Part shown: positions 44,454-52,829 of the stretch, piece by piece | How positions within the stretch are numbered: the stretch's first letter is position 1 | Layout: every line of letters begins with the position of its first letter | Source: CAYYUA01 sp964542585 | GTDB taxonomy: Bacteria > Bacteroidota > Bacteroidia > CAILMK01 > CAYYUA01 | Assembly (NCBI GenBank): GCA_964542585.1 | Contig: CAZIUI010000005.1 | Span: forward strand, 1-64,000 | DNA length: 64,000 nucleotides | Reading direction: 5' to 3' | Notes under the pieces: generated by a model | Seen by the model: only the letters and a program-made list of their open reading frames with translations | What the model was told of the DNA's origin: nothing | The model's database searches: none | Position numbers and translations under genes: made by a program

Positions 44454-44560
44454 TTCGGTTGATCATTTCTTCGTTACAAAATTAACAACTTCCGTGGCTT
44501 ATTAACCGGCAACGTCTTCGGATTAAGGTTGCCTGAATAATCCTGAGACGGTAATTGCAT

Positions 44561-44568
44561 TAACTTTG
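44561..44568 (+). promoter_or_regulatory. Putative -7 box for TonB receptor gene
   Basis: TAACTTTG, an exact consensus match, 32 bases before ATG 44593. A TTG lies 29 bases upstream of it, the same spacing as before glyA. Confidence 0.45.
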
Positions 44569-44592
44569 AAAGCTTAGTTGAATGGTTTGTGG

Positions 44593-47079
44593 ATGGCTTT
44601 CCGCTTTGTGCTGCTATTAGGGGTATTAGCCCTCTTTCCTTGCAAATACACCCTTGCTCAACAAGATAGGTCAACCCTCTATGGAACGGTTAAGGATTCT
44701 GCGGGTAGGCACTTCTCTAATGTAAATATTACCGTTGAGGGGCTACAAATTGGCACTACCACGGGATCAGAGGGTCAATACGAATTAAGGGTTCCCTCAC
44801 AGAAACCCCTAACCATCACCTTTTCTTACTTGAATAGCGTTCAGGTAAAAAGAAGTTTAAAGCCCTTTAGTGATGGAGAAAGAAAGGAGCTGAATGTAAA
44901 ACTAAGCAGTGAACTCAACCTTCAACAGGTTGAGGTAAAAGGACAGCGGGGTACCAATAAAACCAACCTTACCAAAATTAACCCCAAGACCACCAACATG
45001 CTCCCAAGTGCCTCCGGCAGTGGCGTTCAATCCCTGATTAAGACTTTGCCCGGCGTCTCTTCCAACAATGAGCTAAGTAGCAGCTATTCAGTGCGAGGCG
45101 GAAGTTATGCTGAGAATATGATCTACATCAATGATGTAGAGATTTACCGGCCTTTGCTTATAAATTCTGGCAGACAAGAAGGTTTAAGTATCATTAATTC
45201 TGATTTGGTAGGTTCCATAAAATTTTCAGCTGGAGGGTTTGAAGCTCAATACGGGGATAAAATGTCCTCAGTGCTGGACATTACTTACAAGCGTCCTGAT
45301 ACGTTTTCGGGTTCCGTAACGGGTAGTTTACTAGGTGCAAAAGCGCACGTGGAGGGTAGCAGCAAAAATCACCGTTTAACTTACCTGCTTGGTGTTCGTT
45401 ACCGGAGTAACCAATACCTGCTCAATTCCCTTGAAGTTGAAGGGAATTATGATCCGGTTTACGCGGATGTACAATCATACTTGACCTACGATATCAGTCC
45501 TGAACTACAGGTGGGACTTCTGACGCATTACGGTAACAACCAATACCAGCTAAATCCTGAATCAAGGACTACGGATTTTGGTACGCCTAGCCGTGTGCTT
45601 CGGTTGAAAGTATTTTTTGAAGGCCAGCAAGATTTGTCCTATCAAAACTTTCTGAATGCAGCTACCCTCCGCTACCGGCCAGATCCCAGAACAACGCTGA
45701 AATTTATCACTTCTGTTTACCGCACTCAGGAGTCGGAGTATTTTGATATCCTTGGTCAATACCGGCTTTCAGCGATTGAAACCAACCCTGAGTCAGATGA
45801 TTTCAACGAGCCGACTGCCAACTTGGGTGTGGGATCGTTTTTAAGGCATGCCCGTAATGAGCTTGACGCTACCATTTACAGTGTGCAACATAAGGGTAGT
45901 AAAGTATGGGGCCGGCGGGATCATGAACTCAAGTGGGGTGCCCGCTATCAGCGCGAGCTTATTGAGGATGATTTTAATGAATGGCGCTTACTTGATTCCT
46001 CCGGGTATTCTCTTCCAAAACAAACTGATAATGAGTTGCGTCTCGATCGGTCCGCAACCAATAAACTTGATCTTGCTAATAACCGCGTTACCGGATATTT
46101 ACAAAATACCTTTACCCTTGATGATACCAGTAAGGCTTATTTAACCACCGGTGTTAGGGCCCATTACTATGACCTTAATGAGCAGTTGCTGGTATCGCCT
46201 CGTTTTCAGTTTACCTACAAACCTAATCGGGCTTACAACCAGCGAACGATCCTGAGCGGTGAAGATTCCACCCATCTAAAGCCGAAAATCACCTTGAGGG
46301 CTTCCGGGGGTTTTTACCATCAACCTCCTTTTTACAGGGAGTTTCGCACCAGAAGCGGAGATGTAAGCCTGGATATCAAAGCTCAGCGTTCCTATCATGC
46401 AGTAGCGGGTATGGATTGGGTGTTTAATATCTGGGGCCGTCCCTTCAAATGGTCCTCATCTTTTTATTACAAGTATATGACGGATCTTATCCCCTACACC
46501 ATAGATGATATTCGCATTCGTTACTTTGCCCAAAATAGTGCAAGGGGTTTTGCTATGGGCTGGGATAACAAGCTTTATGGAGAGTTTGTGAAAGGCCTGC
46601 CGTCTTGGCTGAGTTTTTCGGTCATGCAGACTAAGGCTAATATTGATGAGCAGGCCTTGGAAGGCCAGCAAGAGGAACGGGGCTTTATTCGCAGGCCCCA
46701 GGACCAGCGTGTACAGTTTGGCCTGTATTTTCAGGACTTTCTGGCGGATTTCCCGGAGTACAAAGTTTTCCTGAATACCGTTTACGGCTCTAATCTCCCT
46801 TTGAGTCCTCCTGATAAGCCTACCCTTCGTGGTACCTTCCAGACGGATGCTTATACCCGTGTAGATATTGGTTTTTCACGGTTAATTAAAACCAAAACCT
46901 CAAATGGATTTTTGGGTTTTTCTGATAAACTTTGGATAAGCTTAGAAGTGTTAAATTTGCTCAATTCGCAGAACACGGTTTCTTACTTTTGGGCTAGGGA
47001 TATAAGGGGTGGTCAATGGGCCATTCCGAACCTCTCAACCGCACGCCGGTTCAACCTTAAGGTGAAACTAACTTTTTAA
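44593..47079 (+). CDS. TonB-dependent receptor with carboxypeptidase-like N-domain
   Basis: An 828-residue outer-membrane receptor. A signal peptide (cut near TLAQQ) leads into a CarboxypepD-regulatory-like domain (~25-110, LYGTVKDSAGRHFSNVNITV), then a plug (~125-230, VQSLIKTLPGVSSNNELSSSYSVRGG) and a 22-strand-type barrel ending in FNLKVKLTF. No SusD-like partner is adjacent, so this is not a SusCD glycan pair; iron, cobalamin or peptide uptake are options. ATG 44593 is preferred to the TTG at 44578. Confidence 0.9.
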   Translation: MAFRFVLLLGVLALFPCKYTLAQQDRSTLYGTVKDSAGRHFSNVNITVEGLQIGTTTGSEGQYELRVPSQKPLTITFSYLNSVQVKRSLKPFSDGERKELNVKLSSELNLQQVEVKGQRGTNKTNLTKINPKTTNMLPSASGSGVQSLIKTLPGVSSNNELSSSYSVRGGSYAENMIYINDVEIYRPLLINSGRQEGLSIINSDLVGSIKFSAGGFEAQYGDKMSSVLDITYKRPDTFSGSVTGSLLGAKAHVEGSSKNHRLTYLLGVRYRSNQYLLNSLEVEGNYDPVYADVQSYLTYDISPELQVGLLTHYGNNQYQLNPESRTTDFGTPSRVLRLKVFFEGQQDLSYQNFLNAATLRYRPDPRTTLKFITSVYRTQESEYFDILGQYRLSAIETNPESDDFNEPTANLGVGSFLRHARNELDATIYSVQHKGSKVWGRRDHELKWGARYQRELIEDDFNEWRLLDSSGYSLPKQTDNELRLDRSATNKLDLANNRVTGYLQNTFTLDDTSKAYLTTGVRAHYYDLNEQLLVSPRFQFTYKPNRAYNQRTILSGEDSTHLKPKITLRASGGFYHQPPFYREFRTRSGDVSLDIKAQRSYHAVAGMDWVFNIWGRPFKWSSSFYYKYMTDLIPYTIDDIRIRYFAQNSARGFAMGWDNKLYGEFVKGLPSWLSFSVMQTKANIDEQALEGQQEERGFIRRPQDQRVQFGLYFQDFLADFPEYKVFLNTVYGSNLPLSPPDKPTLRGTFQTDAYTRVDIGFSRLIKTKTSNGFLGFSDKLWISLEVLNLLNSQNTVSYFWARDIRGGQWAIPNLSTARRFNLKVKLTF

Positions 47080-47112
47080 AAAGATTTTAAGCATATAATA
47101 TTATACCATAAC

Positions 47113-48261
47113 ATGAAATTCGAAACTAAAACCATTCACAAAGGTGCTCATCCCGACCCATCTACGGGTGCCATCATGACCCCTATTTACCAAACTTCCA
47201 CCTATGTTCAGCAAGGACCCGGCGAGCATCAGGGTTATGAATATGCGCGGGTTCAAAATCCTACCCGAGAGGCCTTAGAGGAGAATATTGCAGCCCTGGA
47301 GGATGCCAAATATGGTTTTGCTTTCAGTAGTGGTATGAGCGCCATTGACGGTGTATTGCGCTACCTACGACCCGGAGATGAGGTTATAGCCACCAATGAT
47401 CTTTATGGAGGCACTTACCGGCTTTTCAGTGAAGTATTGGCTTCAGAAGGGTTGTCATTCAAGTTTGTAGATACAAGTGATAGCCAGGAAATTGAAAAAG
47501 CCATAGGGCCGAATACGCGGATGCTGTGGATAGAAACGCCCACTAATCCCGTTTTAAAAGTAACCGATCTAAGCGCTGCTAGGCAATTAGCGAAGGACCA
47601 TAACTTGTTCTTGTGTGTAGATAACACTTTTTCATCTCCTTATTTGCAGCAACCCTTGGTAGAAGGGGCTGATGTTGTTATCCACTCAGCCACGAAGTTC
47701 CTTGGTGGTCATTCGGATGTGGTATTAGGTTTAGTGGCCTGCAACGATGAAACGATGGCTGCCCACCTCCACTTTATACAAAAATCCGTTGGTGCAACCC
47801 CGGGCCCCCAGGACAGTTTTCTCGTTCTGAGAGGGATCAAGACCCTCCACGTAAGGATGCCTACGCATTGTGCGAATGCTTGGTCGGTGGTTGAACTGCT
47901 TCAAACCCATCCGCGGGTGGACAAAATCCATTGGCCCGGACTGCCGGAGAATACCAATTATGAGGTGGCATGCCGGCAAATGAAGGACTTTGGTGGTATG
48001 GTTTCTTTTACCCTTAAAGGGGACAGTTTTGAAGAGGCTAAACACATCCTACAACGAACCCAGGTGTTTTCGCTTGCCGAATCTTTGGGAGGCGTAGAGT
48101 CTTTAATTGGGCATCCAGCTAGTATGACCCATGCATCCGTTCCGAAGGAAAATCGGACCCAGCTTGGTATCACTGATAGCTTCATCAGGCTGAGTGTAGG
48201 CATTGAACACCGGGAAGATTTACTAGAAGATCTTCAGCAAGCACTAGATGGTGACGATTAA
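47113..48261 (+). CDS. Cystathionine gamma-synthase/lyase family enzyme
   Basis: A 382-residue PLP enzyme of the Cys/Met metabolism family. PLP lysine is K195 in HSATKFLGGHSD. Other family motifs: YQTSTYVQ, YEYARVQNPTR, SSGMSAIDGV and the C-terminal SLGGVESLIGHPASMTH. The SLGGVESL tract is shared by cystathionine gamma-synthase and gamma-lyase; sequence reading cannot separate them. It may share a transcript with the two sulfotransferase genes (21-base gap), placing three sulfur-related genes in a row. Confidence 0.9.
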   Translation: MKFETKTIHKGAHPDPSTGAIMTPIYQTSTYVQQGPGEHQGYEYARVQNPTREALEENIAALEDAKYGFAFSSGMSAIDGVLRYLRPGDEVIATNDLYGGTYRLFSEVLASEGLSFKFVDTSDSQEIEKAIGPNTRMLWIETPTNPVLKVTDLSAARQLAKDHNLFLCVDNTFSSPYLQQPLVEGADVVIHSATKFLGGHSDVVLGLVACNDETMAAHLHFIQKSVGATPGPQDSFLVLRGIKTLHVRMPTHCANAWSVVELLQTHPRVDKIHWPGLPENTNYEVACRQMKDFGGMVSFTLKGDSFEEAKHILQRTQVFSLAESLGGVESLIGHPASMTHASVPKENRTQLGITDSFIRLSVGIEHREDLLEDLQQALDGDD

Positions 48262-48281
48262 GCGTTAAAGTATTATTACCT

Positions 48282-49148
48282 ATGGGATGGTTTAAGAATT
48301 TAGAATACCGATTTCGCCTTAAACGCTATTCGCGACAGGCCTGGCAGCAACTACGGGCAAACCCTGGTTTGTTTGATGATCTGGAAAAGGTGTGTTTATT
48401 CATTGGTTATCAGCGCAGTAGTCACTCACTTTTAGGCTCTATTATAGATGCCCATTTTGAAGCAGTGATCGCTCATGAATTAGATGCCATGACTTACGTG
48501 AAGGAAGGTTTTACGAGGGAGCAGCTTTTTGCCATGATGCTTCAGAATAGCCAACACAATGCACGAGAAGGCCGGGAGCAAACCGGATATTCTTACCAGG
48601 TGCCCAACCAAAACCAGGGAACATATCGCAAATTACGGGTAATTGGTGATAAAAGAGGTAACCGTACCAGTCAATGGTTGCGAAAGCATCCGGATCTGCT
48701 GTGGCAAATGAAAGAGCTCATGGGGCTTCCAGTGAAATTTGTTCATGTGACCCGTAACCCTTACGATAACATAGCCACAATGGCTAAGCGGGATAAACGC
48801 GTTAAGGGTAAAGTGAGTAAGATCAATGAGGGGATTTTAAGACATGCAAAAGATGAATACCTGCGTACTTCTGAAGTCATAGAGCATGTTCGCACCCAGT
48901 TGGGGGAAAGTGAATTTTTTACAATGCATATAGAAGATTTTCTGGCCGATCCTGACCACTACATGCGCCAGCTCTTAAATTTCCTTGATTTACCTGTAAC
49001 TGATGATTACCTTAAGGATAGTAAAAGTATCCTTTTTAGCAAGCCAAAGCAAACACGGTATGATATCACCTGGCCCTCTCACATTGTTGAGGAAATCGAG
49101 CAATACATCGGTACTTTCTACTGCTTGAGGGATTACAGTTTTAAGTGA
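48282..49148 (+). CDS. Sulfotransferase family protein (copy 1)
   Basis: A 288-residue PAPS-dependent sulfotransferase-like protein. The 5'-phosphosulfate loop is LFIGYQRSSHSLLGS (~42-56). The 3'-phosphate motif is in VTRNPYDNIATMAKR near residue 162. A histidine follows the loop in IAHELDAM. No signal or membrane segment is seen, so it is cytosolic. Acceptor is unknown. It is adjacent to a paralogue of about the same size, three bases downstream. Confidence 0.8.
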   Translation: MGWFKNLEYRFRLKRYSRQAWQQLRANPGLFDDLEKVCLFIGYQRSSHSLLGSIIDAHFEAVIAHELDAMTYVKEGFTREQLFAMMLQNSQHNAREGREQTGYSYQVPNQNQGTYRKLRVIGDKRGNRTSQWLRKHPDLLWQMKELMGLPVKFVHVTRNPYDNIATMAKRDKRVKGKVSKINEGILRHAKDEYLRTSEVIEHVRTQLGESEFFTMHIEDFLADPDHYMRQLLNFLDLPVTDDYLKDSKSILFSKPKQTRYDITWPSHIVEEIEQYIGTFYCLRDYSFK

Positions 49149-49151
49149 CCC

Positions 49152-50042
49152 ATGAGAGCGCGCTACTCTCCTGATAAAGGAGGAGCCTTTAAGCGGCAAA
49201 AAAAGGCCCTGAGGTTGAAAGGGCAGCAATTCCTGATGAATTGGCTGAAAAAGCATTATGAACAAGCTTTTTCAGCCATTGAGTCCTACTGCTTTTTCTA
49301 TGGTTTTCCTCGAAGTAGCCATTCTTTGATTGGAGCCTTGCTGGATGCTCATCCCCAAGCATTAGTCGCCCATGAGCAAGATGCTTTTCGTTATATTCAG
49401 CATGGTTTCAAAAGGGAGCAGCTATATACTTTACTTATCCGGAATGCCGAGCGTAAAGCAAGTAAAGGGCGGGTACAAACCAGCTATCATTACCATTTAC
49501 CTGATCAATATCAGGGTAACTGGGAAACACTTCGTGTGATCGGTGATAAAAAAGGAGCTAATACATGCCGCTGGTTAAAAGCTAACCCTGAATTGTTGGA
49601 GGACCTTCGCCAGAATGTAAATGTGCCATTGAAAGCCGTTAATGTTATACGTAATCCTTTTGATAACATCGCTACCATGGCTAAACGAAGCGTTAAATGG
49701 GACTTAAATAAGGTGGATGCCAACGTTTTGCAAAAGGCGGCAAATGAATACTTCTTTTTAAATCAGGGAGTTGTTCAGCTGGAAAATCAACTCTCATCAG
49801 CGGAAAAGCTGCATTTGCGCAGTGAAGAATTGGTAGCTCATCCGCGCGAAACGTTGACCGCTATGCTCAACTTTTTACAATTAGTGCCAACCGATCAATA
49901 CCTGGCTGCCTGCGAGACTAAAATTTTCAAAAAACCCCGAAAACCCCGCTGGGACGTAAGCTGGCCTCATCAACTGATAGAAGAAGTAGAGGGATTAATA
50001 GAAAATCATCCTTGGTTTGAAGGGTACAACTTTAAGGTTTGA
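49152..50042 (+). CDS. Sulfotransferase family protein (copy 2)
   Basis: A 296-residue paralogue of the preceding gene. It has FFYGFPRSSHSLIGA (~48-62) for the phosphosulfate site and VIRNPFDNIATMAKR near residue 170. The C-terminal SWPHQLIEEVE matches TWPSHIVEEIE of copy 1. N-terminal residues 1-28 are basic and differ from copy 1; an internal ATG at 49236 is a less likely start. The pair is an old tandem duplication, given the divergence outside the motifs. Substrate unknown. Confidence 0.8.
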   Translation: MRARYSPDKGGAFKRQKKALRLKGQQFLMNWLKKHYEQAFSAIESYCFFYGFPRSSHSLIGALLDAHPQALVAHEQDAFRYIQHGFKREQLYTLLIRNAERKASKGRVQTSYHYHLPDQYQGNWETLRVIGDKKGANTCRWLKANPELLEDLRQNVNVPLKAVNVIRNPFDNIATMAKRSVKWDLNKVDANVLQKAANEYFFLNQGVVQLENQLSSAEKLHLRSEELVAHPRETLTAMLNFLQLVPTDQYLAACETKIFKKPRKPRWDVSWPHQLIEEVEGLIENHPWFEGYNFKV

Positions 50043-50074
50043 GCGTTTAATTCTTAAAGTAGAAACAACAAACA

Positions 50075-50854
50075 ATGGGGCTGAAGGCCGTTACGGAATT
50101 TTTAGAAGAAAAAGCGGAGTACTATAACAATCCCTCTTTTATAGATGATGACCCTATTGCTTTACCGCATGCATTCAGAAACCCAGAGGATATTGAGATC
50201 ATAGGACTATTTGCGGCTCTTATGGCCTGGGGACAGCGGAAAACCATCCTGAACAAGGGGTATGAGTTAATAAAACGCATGGATTACGAACCTTACCAGT
50301 TTGTTAAAGGTCATCAGCCAAGGGATCTGGAGATTTTCGATGATTTTGTGCACCGCACCCTGCTCCCTGAAGATGTGAAAGCCCTATTAGCATTCCTTCA
50401 GCAACATTATTGCAATCACCCATCCTTAGAGTCACTTTTCTTACCCCATGATGAATTCTCCGGCCCATTAATAGAGCAGGGCCTGATCAATTTTCATGAG
50501 CAACTATCCGAATATCCATACCTACCTGCCAGAACCTTAAAACATGTGGCAACACCAGCTAAAAGATCAGCCTGTAAGCGGCTGAGCATGTTCTTGCGAT
50601 GGATGGTTCGCTCGGATAAGCATGGGGTAGATTTTGGCATTTGGCATCGTATCAAACCAGCGGATTTATATTGTCCTTTGGATGTCCACGTGGCCAGGGT
50701 TGCCCGCCATTTAGGGCTGGTCAAACGAAAGCAAACAGATTGGTTTGCCGTTCAAGAGCTTTCAAAATCCCTTAGCAACTTGGACCCCGATGATCCCGCC
50801 AAGTATGATTTTGCCTTGTTTGGGCTTGGAATAGAGGGATTTGTCAATGGATGA
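50075..50854 (+). CDS. TIGR02757 (DUF2400) family protein
   Basis: A 259-residue protein of the conserved TIGR02757 family, function unknown. Typical stretches are DDPIALPHAF, LFAALMAWGQRKTI, RLSMFLRWMVR and PLDVHVARVARHLGL near the C-terminus. Cytosolic, mostly helical; a resemblance to helix-hairpin-helix DNA glycosylases has been suggested for the family, but no catalytic residue can be named here. It is 32 bases after the second sulfotransferase gene and may be co-transcribed. Confidence 0.85.
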   Translation: MGLKAVTEFLEEKAEYYNNPSFIDDDPIALPHAFRNPEDIEIIGLFAALMAWGQRKTILNKGYELIKRMDYEPYQFVKGHQPRDLEIFDDFVHRTLLPEDVKALLAFLQQHYCNHPSLESLFLPHDEFSGPLIEQGLINFHEQLSEYPYLPARTLKHVATPAKRSACKRLSMFLRWMVRSDKHGVDFGIWHRIKPADLYCPLDVHVARVARHLGLVKRKQTDWFAVQELSKSLSNLDPDDPAKYDFALFGLGIEGFVNG

Positions 50855-50938
50855 GGTTAGAAAAACCGGGCATGATTTATCTCGTTACATACAGTCCCCT
50901 CTCGGCCCCCCTTAAGTAACATCCAGTAAAAAAATCGC

Positions 50939-50946
50939 TATTTTTG
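50939..50946 (+). promoter_or_regulatory. Putative -7 box for methyltransferase gene
   Basis: TATTTTTG fits TAnnTTTG. It is 62 bases before the preferred ATG 51009 and only 11 bases before the alternative ATG 50958. Confidence 0.35.
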
Positions 50947-51008
50947 TGTGGCTATAAATGGCAGTGAGGTCAAGTCATTGCGTTGTAAGTATTTGGCTAA
51001 TAGTGCTT

Positions 51009-51581
51009 ATGAAGGGCTTCTTTAAACAATTTCTTTTAAATTATAAGAAAACAGGCGCTATTTCTGCTTCTTCCGAGCGCCTTGGCAGCCAATTTATAAG
51101 ATCTTCCGATTTGCCAGAAGCTAACCATGTAGTAGAACTAGGGTCTGGATCGGGTGTTCTTACCCGGAAAGTTTTGGATAACCTGTCACCCGAAGCTGAT
51201 TTTTTTGCTATGGAGGTAAATCCCGTTTTTGTAAGGGAAACGCGAAAGCGGTGTCCAGATGCCAAAGTATACCAGGATTCAGCCCATCATCTTCGTCAGT
51301 ATGTCAGTGACCACAATTGGGATGGTATCGACTGTATAATTTCAGGGTTACCATGGTCCCTTTTCAAACCACGTTTTCAGGAAATTTTGCTTCAAGAAAT
51401 CCTTCATAACCTGAATCCGGGCGGTGAATTCCTGACCTTTGCTTACATTCATGGACTTTTCTTACCCTCCGGCAAGATCTACCGGAAAAAATTACCCGGT
51501 AAATTCAGCAAGGTCCATCACTCTCGTATCGTGTGGAAGAACACCCCACCAGCCCTGGTATACCGTGCTAAAAAGCTCTAA
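51009..51581 (+). CDS. SAM-dependent methyltransferase, phospholipid N-methyltransferase-like
   Basis: A 190-residue class I methyltransferase. The N-terminus (FKQFLLNYKKTGAISASSERL) resembles PmtA-type phospholipid N-methyltransferases. Motif I is VVELGSGSGVLTRKVL and the following acid is in FFAMEVNP. An IISGLPWS motif (cf. NPPW/NLPY) is near residue 110. ATG 51009 gives the family-like start; ATG 50958 would add 17 residues without similarity. Making of methylated phosphatidylethanolamine is possible but not shown. Confidence 0.75.
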   Translation: MKGFFKQFLLNYKKTGAISASSERLGSQFIRSSDLPEANHVVELGSGSGVLTRKVLDNLSPEADFFAMEVNPVFVRETRKRCPDAKVYQDSAHHLRQYVSDHNWDGIDCIISGLPWSLFKPRFQEILLQEILHNLNPGGEFLTFAYIHGLFLPSGKIYRKKLPGKFSKVHHSRIVWKNTPPALVYRAKKL

Positions 51582-51625
51582 AAGGGCGCTGATATTACTG
51601 ATCCACAAGGTTTGAAAAAGCAATT

Positions 51626-52606
51626 ATGAAGTTGGGAATCAATCCTAAGCCTTTTAATAAAGGCTCTTTTGTAGGTTGTTTATTTCTGATAGTCGTAATC
51701 ATTGGATTATTAGAAGGTTGTAGCCTCTTTCAAGGGCAACCTGAAAGAGTAGAAAAGCAACCAAAAAAGCAGGCATTAATGTGGGAGGTTAAGCAAAACC
51801 GACTGAGTGAGCCTGTTTACCTAATGGCGAATGCTTACCCTAATATTCGCTCATATCTCACCCATCATCAGCTTTTTAATAAAGGTGTTTCGAAAGCTGA
51901 TTCCCTTTTAATACCCTTTAATAAGCCGCGTAACAAAGTGTATCAAACACTTGCCGAAAACACCAGGATGAAAGGTGGAATAACGCTGGATTCTTTTCTT
52001 AGCCCTAACGCTAAAGCGGCTCTTAAGCAAACCTTAAAAAGGGTAAGGGGTGTAAGCTATCGCAGCATTAAAAATGCCTTTCCTCTTGCAGTGGCTGAAG
52101 TTTTAATTCCAGCGATGGCCCAGGCATCTACCAATCCTACTTATGCCAGAGAAGCTTGGGGCTTAAGGGAAAAATCCTACAAGCCGGCTATAGGCGTATT
52201 GGATCCTGAAGTTCTTCAGAAGGCTTACCAAAAAATTTCACTGAAGTCACAGGCCCAAACCCTTCGCAACGTCTTGAACCAAAAAAAAGCTATAAAAAAA
52301 GCCATGCGTAAAATGGCGAAAGCTTACGCTAGACCAAACTATGCGGAGATTGCCGATGCAAGAGCACAAGTGTATCCTTATCCCAAGCGTTATGACTCTG
52401 CTACTAATCGTACTATTCCTGATTTATGGGTAAAGGCTATTCAAAAATTTCAAGGTACGAATCCTATGTTAGCAACAGTAGAATTCCGGTACTTACTTGG
52501 AAAAGACGGAGTGATCAACCAGCTTCGCCAATCCGGCTATGAAGTCAAGCCCTACAAGCCTGAAAGATTTCCGGACGCCAATAAACAGCCGCAAGGCACC
52601 AATTAA
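51626..52606 (+). CDS. Degenerate TraB/GumN-like lipoprotein
   Basis: A 326-residue lipoprotein with lipobox LLEGC (C32). The fold signs of TraB/GumN (erythromycin esterase-like/TIKI-related) are visible: LMWEVKQNRLSEPVYLM at the start of the domain and DGVINQLRQSGYEVKPY at the end. The metal-binding histidines are gone: the usual GTxH reads MANAY and the usual GAxHL reads EFRYLL. The region between is K/A-rich. It is probably a non-catalytic paralogue anchored to an envelope membrane. It ends at a hairpin terminator. Confidence 0.65.
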   Translation: MKLGINPKPFNKGSFVGCLFLIVVIIGLLEGCSLFQGQPERVEKQPKKQALMWEVKQNRLSEPVYLMANAYPNIRSYLTHHQLFNKGVSKADSLLIPFNKPRNKVYQTLAENTRMKGGITLDSFLSPNAKAALKQTLKRVRGVSYRSIKNAFPLAVAEVLIPAMAQASTNPTYAREAWGLREKSYKPAIGVLDPEVLQKAYQKISLKSQAQTLRNVLNQKKAIKKAMRKMAKAYARPNYAEIADARAQVYPYPKRYDSATNRTIPDLWVKAIQKFQGTNPMLATVEFRYLLGKDGVINQLRQSGYEVKPYKPERFPDANKQPQGTN

Positions 52607-52637
52607 AAGCGGTTTTGCTGAAAGTTTACGCTTTTTT
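52605..52637 (+). terminator. Terminator of the TraB/GumN-like gene
   Basis: AAAAGCG (52605-52611) pairs with CGCTTTT (52629-52635), followed by more T. The hairpin begins within the stop codon. Confidence 0.55.
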
Positions 52638-52768
52638 ACTCCAAGGGCTTTTTAAGCGTAATAGCTAAGCTTGTTCCCATAAGTCCTGGACTTGTTTTTA
52701 CCTATGACAAATGGTACCGGTAGCCGATAAATAAGTTACTGTTGTATGCTTTACACTTCTGTCAATAA

Positions 52769-52799
52769 AAAAGCCTGACTTGCAAGAAACCAGGCTTTT
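52769..52799 (-). terminator. Terminator of the PNGase F-like gene
   Basis: AAAAGCCTG (52769-52777) and CAGGCTTTT (52791-52799) form a 9-bp stem. On the minus strand it is followed by a T-rich tract of six T, 31 bases after the gene end. It may also act on the plus strand. Confidence 0.75.
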
Positions 52800-52829
52800 G
52801 TTAATAATCAATGATTTTAATGAATTTAA

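Noticed and set aside
44474..44674. Minus-strand 66-residue frame at the TonB receptor start
   Set aside because: It covers the promoter box and signal peptide of the receptor and has no recognisable features.
44593..47079. SusC-type glycan uptake system
   Set aside because: No SusD-like lipoprotein or polysaccharide enzymes lie beside the receptor.
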